In this document: positions 1 through 8,128 of the stretch, piece by piece | Position numbering within the stretch: the stretch's first letter is position 1 | Layout: every line of letters begins with the position of its first letter | Source: Lachnospiraceae bacterium | GTDB taxonomy: Bacteria > Bacillota > Clostridia > Lachnospirales > Lachnospiraceae | NCBI GenBank assembly: GCA_017938145.1 | Contig: JAGBCB010000017.1 | Location: 1 to 35,041, forward strand | Direction: 5' to 3' | Length of the DNA stretch: 35,041 bases | Translations under genes and position numbers: made by a program | The notes under the pieces: model-generated | Told to the model about the DNA's origin: nothing | Databases searched by the model: none | Seen by the model: only the letters and a program-made list of their open reading frames with translations

Positions 1-107
1 AACTGTGGCAATACACTCCTTTAAATAGTCGAAGCTATAAGATAAAAATAAAAAGTCCACAGTGTTACTATTGATTATATCAGAGTTGAGAAGAAAGGAG
101 CGTATTG

Positions 108-1070
108 ATGTATTTCAGTGTAAATACATCATACAAGAATAACATGATTTTACACACCGGTCTTCGAACCGATATTCCGGCATTTTATCCGGAGTGGCTT
201 GCAAACCGAATCAAAGAGGGATTTGCCCTGGTTCGCAATCCCTTTAATCCGAATCAGATAACAAAATACAGAATTTCTCCTGACGTGGTGGATGTCATTT
301 CCTTTTGCACTAAAAATCCGGCGCCGTTTTTTCCATACATGGAGCTTTTGTATGAGTACAAACAGTGCTGGTTTGTGACGATTACACCCTACGGAAAGGA
401 CATAGAGCCTCATGTGCCGGACAAAGAGCGCGTTATGGAAAGCTTTTGCCGGTTGTCGGAGAAGGTAGGAAGGAATGCTGTTATCTGGCGGTATGACCCG
501 ATTTTTGTGTTGGACAAGTATACGATGGAGTTTCATCTGGAAGCATTTGAGCATATGGCAAAGACGTTGTCCGGCTACACCGATACCTGTATTATCAGTT
601 TTATCGATTTATATCAAAAGGTAAAAAGGAATTTCCCGGAGGTACGGGAGGTATCCACGGAGGAACGGATAATCTTTGCAAAGGAACTGGTGCGAATCGG
701 ACAGAAGTATGGTATACTGATTAAGTCCTGTGCGGAAGGAACGGAGTTGGCAGCCTACGGCGTGGACACAAGCGGTTGCATGACGGCACCGGTGTATGAA
801 AAGGCTGCAGGATTTGCATTAAATGTGCCTAAAATAAAGGGAGCCAGAACCGAGTGCGGCTGTCTGCTTACCTGTGATATCGGAGCATATCACACTTGCG
901 GACATTTGTGTAAGTACTGTTATGCCAATTATGATGAAGAAACAGTAAAACGGAATATGAAGCTGCATAACCCGGAATCGCCGTTGCTTCTTGGTGATGT
1001 GGAAGCGGGAATGAAAATCCACGAAGCAGTACAGAAAAGCTGGCGGGACGGGCAGATTAGTTTATTTTAA
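108..1070 (+). CDS. DUF1848 family protein with C-terminal CX3CX2C cysteine cluster
   Basis: A 320-residue protein that matches my memory of the DUF1848 family, whose biochemical role is not established. The N-terminal part has conserved-looking blocks (RNPFNP around 43-48, SFCTKNP around 65-71, WRYDP around 127-131). The C-terminal 70 residues hold six cysteines at 250, 252, 256, 264, 268 and 271. The last three form CX3CX2C, the spacing of a radical-SAM [4Fe-4S] site, followed by YAN. I chose the ATG at 108 because AAAGGAG lies 7 bases before it; a TTG directly upstream is a poorer start. It leads a run of three genes, with the transporter ATG 17 bp after its stop. A possible iron-sulfur enzyme, by inference only. 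Confidence 0.82.
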   Translation: MYFSVNTSYKNNMILHTGLRTDIPAFYPEWLANRIKEGFALVRNPFNPNQITKYRISPDVVDVISFCTKNPAPFFPYMELLYEYKQCWFVTITPYGKDIEPHVPDKERVMESFCRLSEKVGRNAVIWRYDPIFVLDKYTMEFHLEAFEHMAKTLSGYTDTCIISFIDLYQKVKRNFPEVREVSTEERIIFAKELVRIGQKYGILIKSCAEGTELAAYGVDTSGCMTAPVYEKAAGFALNVPKIKGARTECGCLLTCDIGAYHTCGHLCKYCYANYDEETVKRNMKLHNPESPLLLGDVEAGMKIHEAVQKSWRDGQISLF

Positions 1071-1087
1071 GGAGATAATTATACATC

Positions 1088-2014
1088 ATGGAACAAAAGA
1101 AGACATTTATTACAAAACCTCTTGGCATCGGTTTGCTGGCCTGTTTGTGCTGCTTATTATGGGGCAGTGCCACTCCTGCCATTAAAATCGGATATGAGTG
1201 GTTTGGAATCGGAGCGGGGGATGTGGCTTCCAGAATTTTATTTGCCGGTGTTCGTTTTATTTTAGCAGGTGTGCTCACTGTGATTTTTGGCAGCCTGATT
1301 GCGGGTAAGTTTCTGCTTCCGCAGAAGTCTTCCTATGGAATGATTTGCAAGCTCGGTTTGGTACAGACCGTATTTCAGTATATTTTCTTTTACATGGGGC
1401 TTGCTTATACTACCGGCGTGAAATCAGCAATTATCAACGGTTCCCAGACATTTATTGCTATTTTAATGGCATGTTTGATTTTCCGTTATGAAAAACTGAC
1501 CCTGCAAAAGTTTTTGGGCTGTCTCATCGGTTTTGCAGGAGTAGTGGTAATCAATTATGATCCAAGCGGACTGACGGGTGGCTTTACCTTCCGGGGAGAG
1601 GGCGCTATTTTAATTGCCGCCATTGCTTATGCCTTATCTTCTGCGTTGGTAAAGAAATATTCCCAAAAGGAAAGTCCGGTGGTTTTAAGCGGCTATCAGT
1701 TTATTTTCGGCGGAATAATTATGACGGTTTGCGGAGCGCTTATGGGTGGAAGCTTAACCGGCTGGTGCTTCAAGTCGGTACTTCTGCTTATCTATATGGC
1801 ATTGATTTCTTCCGTGGCATATTCTGTCTGGGGAATTTTACTGAAGGCCAATCCGGTGGGTAAGGTGGCTGTGTATTCCTTTACGAATCCGATTTTCAGC
1901 GTATTGCTGTCTTTCGTGTTTTTAGGAGAAAGTTCCTCTTTTGGGTTAGAACTTATACTGGCGCTTGCGTTGGTATGTGGCGGTATTTTTTTAGTAAACA
2001 GAGTGAAGGAGTAA
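1088..2014 (+). CDS. EamA/DMT family transporter (drug/metabolite exporter type)
   Basis: A 308-residue, very hydrophobic protein with about ten membrane-spanning segments arranged as two similar halves, the usual EamA layout and length. The first segment contains LLWGSATPAIKIG, a typical start of the first EamA repeat, and the second repeat begins near residue 165 (GAILIAAIAYALSSALVKKY). These proteins sit in the cytoplasmic membrane and export or exchange small metabolites such as amino acids; the substrate cannot be read from sequence. The stop codon of the previous gene overlaps the AAGGAG that serves this ATG, and the following dehydrogenase starts 3 bp after its stop. The three genes are therefore very likely one transcript. 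A link between the transporter substrate and the hydroxyacid dehydrogenase is possible but unproven. Confidence 0.88.
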   Translation: MEQKKTFITKPLGIGLLACLCCLLWGSATPAIKIGYEWFGIGAGDVASRILFAGVRFILAGVLTVIFGSLIAGKFLLPQKSSYGMICKLGLVQTVFQYIFFYMGLAYTTGVKSAIINGSQTFIAILMACLIFRYEKLTLQKFLGCLIGFAGVVVINYDPSGLTGGFTFRGEGAILIAAIAYALSSALVKKYSQKESPVVLSGYQFIFGGIIMTVCGALMGGSLTGWCFKSVLLLIYMALISSVAYSVWGILLKANPVGKVAVYSFTNPIFSVLLSFVFLGESSSFGLELILALALVCGGIFLVNRVKE

Positions 2015-2017
2015 AAA

Positions 2018-2944
2018 ATGAAAACATTCTTATGTGAATATATTCATCCGGAGGCAAGAAAAGAATTAGAGTCTTTTTCTGAAATTATCTCAGACTGGGA
2101 ACGTCTGCCGGAATGTGATGCTGCCATTAACCGTAACTTGCAGATGACAAAAGAAGTTCTGAAATCTGCAAAAAACATGAAGGTAATTGCTGTACACGGT
2201 ACCGGAATGGACGGTGTGGATTTGGATGCGGCACAGGAACTTGGAATCAAGGTGTTTAACACTCCTTACCGGAATGCAGCTTCTGTAGCAGAATTAAATG
2301 TTGCGCTTATGCTGATGACGGCAAGAAAAGCAAGACGGATACAAAAAAATATTGCAGAAGGTGCTTCCCTTGCAGACCCGGCTGTGGTGTCCGGTTTGCA
2401 GGGAGCAGAGCTTGGCGGCAAAAACGTAGCTTTTCTTGGCGTGGGCGAAATTGCAAAAAAGACCATTCGGATTTGTAGAAATGGTTTTGATATGCATTGT
2501 ATCGGTTGGTCCCGCAGTCTTACCAAAGAAAAAGCTGCAGAACTTGGCATAGAGTATGCCGGCAGCATAACAGAAGCAGTAAAAAACGCTGATTTTGTTG
2601 TGCTTGGAATGGCATTAAACGAAGAAACCAGGGGAATTGTCGGCGAAGCTGAATTTGCGGCTATGAAGCAGGACGCCATTCTGATTAACACCGCAAGAGG
2701 GGCGCTGGTGGACGAAACAGCATTGATGAAAGCCTTGTCTGACGAATATGCAGCAGGTAAAACCAAGTTGTTGGCAGCAGGTTTAGATGTGGTCGTGGAC
2801 GAACCATTCACATCCGCGCATCCTCTGTATCGGCTTCCAAACGTGGTTCTTACTCCGCACATCGGTGCCAACACGGAAGAAGCCTTATATCGTGTCGGCA
2901 TGGCCTGTGTGGACGGTATCCGGGAATTCTTTTCTTGTATTTAG
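2018..2944 (+). CDS. D-isomer-specific 2-hydroxyacid dehydrogenase (NAD-dependent)
   Basis: A 308-residue cytoplasmic oxidoreductase of the D-2-hydroxyacid dehydrogenase family, which interconverts 2-oxoacids and D-2-hydroxyacids using NAD(P)H. The catalytic triad is visible: R227 in NTARGALVDE, E262 in DEPF and H281 in TPHIGANT. The nucleotide-binding loop is GVGEIA at 141-146, where the usual third glycine of GxGxxG is alanine. The N-terminal catalytic lobe carries the GTGMDGVDLDAA block at 61-72. Length is normal, slightly short for phosphoglycerate dehydrogenase because there is no ACT regulatory domain. It starts 3 bp after the transporter stop, so it is translated from the same message. 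The substrate is unknown; phosphoglycerate, hydroxypyruvate or a branched oxoacid are all possible. Confidence 0.88.
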   Translation: MKTFLCEYIHPEARKELESFSEIISDWERLPECDAAINRNLQMTKEVLKSAKNMKVIAVHGTGMDGVDLDAAQELGIKVFNTPYRNAASVAELNVALMLMTARKARRIQKNIAEGASLADPAVVSGLQGAELGGKNVAFLGVGEIAKKTIRICRNGFDMHCIGWSRSLTKEKAAELGIEYAGSITEAVKNADFVVLGMALNEETRGIVGEAEFAAMKQDAILINTARGALVDETALMKALSDEYAAGKTKLLAAGLDVVVDEPFTSAHPLYRLPNVVLTPHIGANTEEALYRVGMACVDGIREFFSCI

Positions 2945-2946
2945 AC

Positions 2947-3162
2947 ATGCCGTATTTTATAGCATATCATTTGGAAAACATAAAGCATTTTCCTTCAGCT
3001 GAACACAGACAGACAAAAATAAATTCAGGGATATCCCTTGAAGGACCGTTAGCGATGAGCGGGTCCACCAAGGGATATCCCTGAATTTATTTTTGCCGTC
3101 GCTTTTCAAATGAAAGAAAATACTTTATGTTTCCAAAAAAGTGTGATATAATATAACGGCAT
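2947..3162. repeat. 216-bp nested inverted repeat (MITE-like) between the dehydrogenase gene and gdpP
   Basis: Two 94-base arms, 2947-3040 and 3069-3162, are reverse complements of each other. The inner 27 bases (3014-3040 and 3069-3095) match perfectly. The outer parts match imperfectly with a few small indels, for example a GGAAA-CATAAAG block at 2973-2985 against 3122-3133, and the ends ATGCCGT (2947-2953) and ACGGCAT (3156-3162). The centre has a further GGACC/GGTCC stem (3043-3047 and 3062-3066) around a 14-base loop. There is no ORF of note. It begins 2 bases after the upstream stop codon and its right end contains the likely gdpP promoter. It could be a small non-autonomous mobile element, a strong terminator-like hairpin, or both. 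Confidence 0.85.
3124..3152 (+). promoter_or_regulatory. Candidate promoter of gdpP-rplI-dnaB
   Basis: A perfect TATAAT at 3147-3152 lies 17 bases after a weak TTTATG at 3124-3129. It sits inside the right arm of the inverted repeat, about 55 bases before the gdpP start. Confidence 0.5.
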
Positions 3163-3173
3163 ATAGTTCTTTG

Positions 3174-3192
3174 GCCGCGCCGTGTCCGCGGC
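3174..3192 (+). promoter_or_regulatory. Small GC-rich hairpin in the gdpP leader
   Basis: GCCGCG at 3174-3179 pairs with CGCGGC at 3187-3192 around a 7-base loop. It ends about 7 bases before the gdpP ribosome binding site (GTGAGGA). It may affect message stability or ribosome access; no function is shown. Confidence 0.4.
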
Positions 3193-3207
3193 AGAATGTG
3201 AGGAAAC

Positions 3208-5271
3208 ATGAAAAAAGAAAAGAATAAAGCAAAAATAAAATTGCGGGGAGCGCTGAATGTCTATATGCAGTGGCCGGTTTGGCTTACTGTTTTATTGCTC
3301 TGTACAGTGCTCGGTATCTATGTGGTAGATAAAGATGCAGCCGGTATTATGCTGCTTTTTACCGGCGTCTATTTTATCATCGCATTAATTTTATTTGTGT
3401 TTAAACGTCCGTATATTATGGGTGAACTGGTACGGTTTGCTGCAGAGCACGGACAGGTACAACACACGTTTGTAAAAGAGCTGGATATTCCATATGGTAT
3501 CATTGATATTGACGGACGTCTGGTTTGGGCTAACAATGAATTAAAAGACATTGTTAAGTTTGAAAAAACAGCCCGTAAATCCGTTCAGGACATTTTTGAG
3601 GATCTTTCCCTGGAGCAGCTTCCAACGGTAGAAGAAGATGTAACCCTGCACATCGTGCACGGCAGAAAAAATTACCGTGTGTTGATGCGCTTGCTTGACA
3701 TGTCGGACTATAGGGATGACATGCCATGGATAGTGGAAGACGGAACAGAAGGAACTGTTAATACCCTGATTGGCATGTATCTGTACGATGAAACAGAAAT
3801 TACTGCATTAAAGAAAGAAAATGCCGAAGAAAAAATGTTAGTCGGTCTGCTTTATATCGACAACTATGAAGAGGCATTTGAGGGTGCTGACGAAGTGCGC
3901 CGGTCTTTAGTTACTGCCTGGGTAGAACGTGAAATCAACAAGTATATGCAGAGCATTGATGCTATCATCAAGCGTCTGGAAAAAGACAAATATATTTTTG
4001 TATTTAAGCAGAAGTATTTAAGTGTGGTAGAGGCAAACCGTTTCTCTATTTTGGAAGAAATCCGTAACTTAAATATTTATGAAATGACAGTTACCATTTC
4101 TATCGGTGTGGGTGTTGGCGCAACATCTTATGCTAAGAATTATGACCTTGCCCGTACGGCAATTGACCTGGCCTTAGGCCGTGGCGGTGACCAGGCGGTA
4201 GTAAAAGAAGGCGATAAGATTTCTTATTATGGAGGCAAGAGCGTCCAGCTGGAAAAGAATACCCGTGTAAAGGCCCGTGTAAAGGCCCATGCCTTAAAGG
4301 AATACGTAGAAACCAGAGACCGGGTGGTTATTATGGGTCACTCTATCGGAGATATCGATTCCTTTGGTTCTGCTATTGGTGTATACCGTATTGCAAAGAC
4401 TTTGGGTAAAAAGGCACAAATTGTTATTAATGATGTGACCAGTTCGATTCGTCCGATGATGGAACGATTCCAGGATAATCCGGATTACGAGGAGGATATG
4501 TTTATTTCCGGCAGCAGAGCTCAGGAAATAGTGGATGACCAGACACTTTTGGTTGTAGTGGATGTAAACCGTCCGGCCATTACCGAATGTAAGGAACTTC
4601 TGGAACTTACCAAGACCATTGTGATTTTAGACCATCACCGTCAGACAGGAGAAGCAATCGATGCAGTGCTTTCTTACATCGAACCGTATGCTTCCTCTGC
4701 CTGTGAAATGGTTGCAGAAATTTTGCAGTACATTGGTGAGGGCTTAAAACTAAAGCCGTTGGAAGCAGATGCTATGTATGCCGGTATAATGATTGATACC
4801 AATAATTTCTTAACTAAAACCGGTGTACGTACCTTTGAAGCGGCGGCATATCTCAGAAGAAACGGTGCCGATGTTACACGTATACGTAAGTTGTTCCGTA
4901 CCAATTATGTAGAATATCAGGCAAAAGCACAGGCTGTTTCTTCTGCAGAATTATTTATGGATTATTATGTGTTTGCTATTTCGGAAAGCGACGGTCTCGA
5001 CAGCCCGACGGTAGTTGCTGCCCAGACGGCAAATGAATTATTAAATATTGATAACACAAAGGCATCCTTTGTATTTACCGAGTTTAACGGCAAAGTTTAT
5101 ATCAGCGCCCGTTCCATCGATGAACTGAATGTGCAGGTTGTAATGGAAAAAATCGGCGGCGGCGGTCATATGAGCGTTGCAGGAGCCCAGTTATCCGATT
5201 GCACGGTTTTTGAGGCGATGGAAAAGGTGAAGGATGTTTTAAGGGACATGACAGAGAAGGGAGAAGTTTAA
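3208..5271 (+). CDS. gdpP: Cyclic-di-AMP phosphodiesterase GdpP (DHH/DHHA1 family)
   Basis: A 687-residue membrane-bound enzyme that hydrolyses cyclic-di-AMP to pApA and so sets the level of this second messenger. Two membrane segments (about 24-40 and 46-65) come first, then a PAS-like region (about 85-165), a degenerate GGDEF domain (about 205-340, with TVTISIGVG at 294-302), and the DHH and DHHA1 domains. Catalytic motifs are intact: GHSIGDIDSFGSA at 377-389, DHH at 475-477, DTNNF at 530-534 and GGGGH at 650-654. The order gdpP-rplI-dnaB is typical of Firmicutes and supports the call. The next gene begins on the base after this stop codon, with its ribosome binding site inside the end of gdpP, so translation is probably coupled. 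Confidence 0.96.
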   Translation: MKKEKNKAKIKLRGALNVYMQWPVWLTVLLLCTVLGIYVVDKDAAGIMLLFTGVYFIIALILFVFKRPYIMGELVRFAAEHGQVQHTFVKELDIPYGIIDIDGRLVWANNELKDIVKFEKTARKSVQDIFEDLSLEQLPTVEEDVTLHIVHGRKNYRVLMRLLDMSDYRDDMPWIVEDGTEGTVNTLIGMYLYDETEITALKKENAEEKMLVGLLYIDNYEEAFEGADEVRRSLVTAWVEREINKYMQSIDAIIKRLEKDKYIFVFKQKYLSVVEANRFSILEEIRNLNIYEMTVTISIGVGVGATSYAKNYDLARTAIDLALGRGGDQAVVKEGDKISYYGGKSVQLEKNTRVKARVKAHALKEYVETRDRVVIMGHSIGDIDSFGSAIGVYRIAKTLGKKAQIVINDVTSSIRPMMERFQDNPDYEEDMFISGSRAQEIVDDQTLLVVVDVNRPAITECKELLELTKTIVILDHHRQTGEAIDAVLSYIEPYASSACEMVAEILQYIGEGLKLKPLEADAMYAGIMIDTNNFLTKTGVRTFEAAAYLRRNGADVTRIRKLFRTNYVEYQAKAQAVSSAELFMDYYVFAISESDGLDSPTVVAAQTANELLNIDNTKASFVFTEFNGKVYISARSIDELNVQVVMEKIGGGGHMSVAGAQLSDCTVFEAMEKVKDVLRDMTEKGEV

Positions 5272-5718
5272 ATGGAAGTTATTTTATTACAGGACGTAAA
5301 GAGCTTAGGAAAGAAGGGAGAAATCGTTAAGGTAAACGACGGTTATGCAAGAAACTTCATTCTTCCGAAAAAGCTTGGCGTAGAAAAAACCGATAAAGCA
5401 TTACATGAATTAAAATTACAGAAGGCAGCAGAAGAAAAGCGCCAGCAGGAAATCTTAGAAGAAGCACAGGCTTTAGCTAAAAATATTGAAGCAGGCAGCA
5501 TCACTTTAAAGATTAAAGCCGGTGAAGGCGGACGTACCTTCGGTTCCGTTTCCACCAAGGAAATTGCTGTTGCTATGAAAGACCAGTTAAAGTTAGAAAT
5601 CGACAAGAAAAAGTTACAGATGGCAGATCCAATCAAGAATTTCGGAACTTACCACGTGCCGGTTCGTCTGCATCCAAAGGTAACTGCAGAAATCACAGTA
5701 AAGGTAGAACAGGCATAA
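5272..5718 (+). CDS. rplI: 50S ribosomal protein L9
   Basis: A 148-residue protein of the standard bL9 length. The N-terminal 23S rRNA-binding domain shows the family signature ([20 protein letters not shown], 13-32), followed by the long connecting helix rich in K, E and A (about 40-75) and the C-terminal domain. It binds domain V of 23S rRNA near the L1 stalk and reaches towards the neighbouring ribosome. It starts directly after the gdpP stop; AAGGGAG at 5257-5263 gives an 8-base spacing to the ATG. It is followed 16 bp later by dnaB. Nothing unusual is seen. Confidence 0.98.
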   Translation: MEVILLQDVKSLGKKGEIVKVNDGYARNFILPKKLGVEKTDKALHELKLQKAAEEKRQQEILEEAQALAKNIEAGSITLKIKAGEGGRTFGSVSTKEIAVAMKDQLKLEIDKKKLQMADPIKNFGTYHVPVRLHPKVTAEITVKVEQA

Positions 5719-5734
5719 ACCGCGGAGAATTGCA

Positions 5735-7072
5735 ATGGAAGAAGCTTTAATAAAAAAAGTACAACCGCATAGTAAAGAGGCTGAGCAGGCAGTTATCGGT
5801 TCCATGATTATGGACAGGGATGCCTTGCTTACCGCATCCGAACTTCTGCAGGGAGAGGATTTTTACATCCAGCAGTACGGTATTTTGTTTGATGCCATGG
5901 TGGAACTTCTGCATGAAGGAAAACCGGCGGAACTGGTTACCATCCTCAATAAGTTAAAGGAAAAGGGAGTATCTCCGGAAATCTGCGGCATGGAATTTAT
6001 CCGTGACGTAACCGATGCGGTATCCACTTCTGCAAATATCAAGTATTATGCTGATATTGTGGCTGAAAAGGCACTGTCCCGTAAGTTAATCAAAATTACC
6101 GAGGGAATTGCCAACACCTGTTATGCCGATAAGGAGCAGATGGACACTATCCTCGAAGAAACAGAAAAACAGGTATTCAACATCGTGCAAAAGCGTAGTG
6201 CCGGCGAATACGAAGATATGCGCCAGGTAGTACTGCGCACGTTAAAGAATATCGAAGCGGCAGCCAAGAGCCAGGGTCGTATTACCGGTATTGCCACCGG
6301 TTTCCGCGACTTGGACTATAAGCTGTCCGGTCTGCAAAAGCAGGCCCTGATTGTCCTGGCGGCCCGTCCTGCCATGGGTAAAACAGCTTTTGTATTAAAT
6401 ATGGCGGAGTACATCTCCATGCATTCCAAAGTACCAACCGTTATCTTTTCCTTGGAAATGGGCAAAGAATCCTTAGTAAACCGTTTGCTTGCCATGAATT
6501 CCCGTGTGGACTCCCAAAGCATATTAACCGGTGACTTAAAGGATTCTGAATGGGCAGATTTAATGGAGAGTGCCAGAAATATCGGCGAATCTTCCCTGAT
6601 TATTGACGACACCCCGGGTATTTCCCTTTCGGAGATGCGCTCCAAGTGCCGTAAATTAAAACTGGAGAAGGGACTTGGCCTCATCATCATCGACTACTTA
6701 CAACTCATGACTACCACCGGAAGGGTAGAGTCCAGACAGCAGGAAATTTCCAACATATCCCGTTCCTTAAAGGGTCTTGCCAGAGAATTGGATGTGCCGG
6801 TCATTGCATTGTCCCAGCTCTCCCGTGCCGTAGAGCAGCGTCCGGATAAACGTCCGATGATGTCCGACCTGCGTGAATCCGGTGCCATCGAGCAGGATGC
6901 CGACGTGGTTATGTTTATTTACAGAGATGAATATTATAATCCGGATACTGAAGAACCGGGTATTACCGAAATTATCATAGGTAAGCACCGTGCCGGTCCA
7001 ACCGGAACCATAAAATTAAAATGGATGGGCGATATCCAGAAGTTCGGAAACCTGGAAGCCCGTTCCCAGTAG
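5735..7072 (+). CDS. dnaB: Replicative DNA helicase DnaB
   Basis: A 445-residue hexameric helicase that unwinds DNA ahead of the replisome. The N-terminal DnaG-interacting domain (about 10-115) is followed by a linker and a RecA-like ATPase domain. Walker A is ARPAMGKTA at 210-218, the catalytic glutamate is E241 in SLEMGKESL, Walker B is IIIDYLQLM (D320), and the sensor and DNA-binding stretch ALSQLSRAVEQRPDKRP begins at 358. The C-terminal KHRAGPTG (417-424) carries the likely arginine finger region. Length is normal and no intein interrupts the Walker motifs. It is the last gene of the gdpP-rplI-dnaB run and is followed by a strong intrinsic terminator. Confidence 0.98.
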   Translation: MEEALIKKVQPHSKEAEQAVIGSMIMDRDALLTASELLQGEDFYIQQYGILFDAMVELLHEGKPAELVTILNKLKEKGVSPEICGMEFIRDVTDAVSTSANIKYYADIVAEKALSRKLIKITEGIANTCYADKEQMDTILEETEKQVFNIVQKRSAGEYEDMRQVVLRTLKNIEAAAKSQGRITGIATGFRDLDYKLSGLQKQALIVLAARPAMGKTAFVLNMAEYISMHSKVPTVIFSLEMGKESLVNRLLAMNSRVDSQSILTGDLKDSEWADLMESARNIGESSLIIDDTPGISLSEMRSKCRKLKLEKGLGLIIIDYLQLMTTTGRVESRQQEISNISRSLKGLARELDVPVIALSQLSRAVEQRPDKRPMMSDLRESGAIEQDADVVMFIYRDEYYNPDTEEPGITEIIIGKHRAGPTGTIKLKWMGDIQKFGNLEARSQ

Positions 7073-7080
7073 AAATGCGC

Positions 7081-7113
7081 AAAAAGCCTGCTGTTTTACA
7101 GTGGGCTTTTTTT
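7081..7113 (+). terminator. Intrinsic terminator after dnaB
   Basis: GCCTGCTGT (7086-7094) pairs with ACAGTGGGC (7098-7106), including two G-U wobble pairs, around a 3-base loop. A run of seven T follows (7107-7113). Confidence 0.88.
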
Positions 7114-7261
7114 ATGCAACAAATTATGAAAGGGTCATATTATGTCGATTCTTCCGGTTATTTGACGAAGAGAAATTGGAATAAAATGTAAATTGCGATT
7201 GCAGAAGACTCTTGGACAGGTTAAAATCAAATTGACAGATTTTGGAAGGAGTGAAAACGAT

Positions 7262-7726
7262 ATGGAATGTCAGACAGCATTAGACCAGGTAAAGCAATTG
7301 CAGCAGGAAGGATTTACGGAAGACATGATCCGTCAGCTCCTGCCAAAATTAGAACAGGTATCCACTTTGAAAGAGGAAGAGCGTCATGAATTAAAGCACC
7401 GTATGGAGCAGCTGCTGCCGGAGGTGGCAAATGCGAAAACAACGCCTATTCAGGAGGCGGAAAGTAATTTCTACCGGATGTATTCCGGTTTCGGCGGTGC
7501 GATTATGGAGGTTCTGAATCAGAACAATCAGGTTCTTCTGGAAAAAATGGATGAGAGAATTTCCAACCGTATTTTGAAGGAAATGAATTTTCTGTTTAGG
7601 GAAAGAGAAAATCTGGAAGAAGAACGGTATCGTAAGCTGGATCGTACTATTAGGGAGTGTCAGGTGGCCAGACAGCGTTTTTCTCTGGAAGAGGAGAGGA
7701 AAAAGAGATTCCGCTTTAAAGGATAA
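7262..7726 (+). CDS. Unrecognised helical protein, highly charged C-terminus
   Basis: A 154-residue protein that I do not recognise. It looks almost entirely alpha-helical, with no membrane segment or signal peptide. The first 55 residues are rich in L, Q, E and K (LDQVKQLQQEGFTEDMIRQL). A short glycine-containing stretch (YSGFGGAIMEVL) lies near residues 77-88. The last 65 residues are strongly charged and coiled-coil-like, ending in a basic tail (KKRFRFKG). I chose the ATG at 7262 because GGAAGGAG ends 10 bases before it; the longer reading frame upstream has no ribosome binding site. It stands alone between the dnaB terminator and a convergent hairpin. The tail loosely recalls C-termini of small DNA-binding or excisionase-like proteins, but no DNA-binding domain is evident. 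Confidence 0.75.
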   Translation: MECQTALDQVKQLQQEGFTEDMIRQLLPKLEQVSTLKEEERHELKHRMEQLLPEVANAKTTPIQEAESNFYRMYSGFGGAIMEVLNQNNQVLLEKMDERISNRILKEMNFLFRERENLEEERYRKLDRTIRECQVARQRFSLEEERKKRFRFKG

Positions 7727-7755
7727 GAGTAGAAAATCAGGGGAATTAAGATAAA

Positions 7756-7790
7756 AAAAACAGGTGTAAGAAATTCTTACACCTGTTTTT
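7756..7790. terminator. Bidirectional terminator between convergent genes
   Basis: A perfect 15-bp inverted repeat (7756-7770 and 7776-7790) around a 5-base loop, with A runs on the left and T runs on the right. It can end transcription of the helical protein gene on the plus strand and of the ferredoxin gene on the minus strand. Confidence 0.9.
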
Positions 7791-7812
7791 GTCTGCTTCG
7801 TAAGGATAATTA

Positions 7813-7980
7813 TTAGCCCTCGATAGCGCCTGTTGGACAAGTAGCAGCGCAAGCACCGCACTCTAAGCAAGCGTCAGCATCGATTTCGTAATGAGCTGCT
7901 CCTTCTGTGATAGCGCCAACTGGACATTCAGCTGCACATGCACCACAGCTTACACATGTGTCATTAATTGTATATGCCAT
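7813..7980 (-). CDS. 2[4Fe-4S] bacterial-type ferredoxin
   Basis: A 55-residue electron carrier typical of clostridia. Two complete CX2CX2CX3CP clusters are visible: C9, C12, C15, C19 and C38, C41, C44, C48. Each should bind one [4Fe-4S] cluster, with the usual cross-coordination. Length and sequence are those of clostridial ferredoxins used by enzymes such as pyruvate:ferredoxin oxidoreductase and hydrogenase, or by Rnf. The start ATG at 7980 is preceded by AAAGGAGG, and a good promoter lies upstream (TTGTAT, 17 bases, TAGAAT). It is divergent from the DUF1858 gene and convergent with the upstream helical protein gene. It is short enough to be missed by length-filtered gene calling. Confidence 0.95.
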   Translation of the reverse strand: MAYTINDTCVSCGACAAECPVGAITEGAAHYEIDADACLECGACAATCPTGAIEG

Positions 7981-8015
7981 AATAGTGTCCTCCTTTGAAT
8001 TTTTATTCTGATAAC

Positions 8016-8044
8016 ATTCTAATATATCTTTATGAAAAATACAA
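8016..8044 (-). promoter_or_regulatory. Ferredoxin promoter
   Basis: Read on the minus strand: -35 TTGTAT (8044-8039), 17-base spacer, -10 TAGAAT (8021-8016), about 36 bases before the start codon. Confidence 0.7.
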
Positions 8045-8067
8045 GTAAAAAATGAGAATAATATTAC

Positions 8068-8096
8068 TTGACTAGGCGGAAACTTGTGGATATAAT
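8068..8096 (+). promoter_or_regulatory. Promoter of the DUF1858 gene
   Basis: TTGACT at 8068-8073, a 17-base spacer and a perfect TATAAT at 8091-8096. It lies 24 bases from the divergent ferredoxin promoter, so one regulator could act on both. Confidence 0.82.
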
Positions 8097-8128
8097 CATT
8101 TTAGTAATATTTTAAGGAGGCACACAAA

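Noticed and set aside
1-24. Minus-strand AAAGGAG followed by TTG at the left edge, suggesting a divergent gene.
   Set aside because: The spacing to TTG is only 4 bases, no convincing promoter is visible, and the coding part lies outside the window.
7128-7193. A 21-codon frame (MKGSYYVDSSGYLTKRNWNKM) after the dnaB terminator.
   Set aside because: No ribosome binding site and no recognisable peptide; likely chance.
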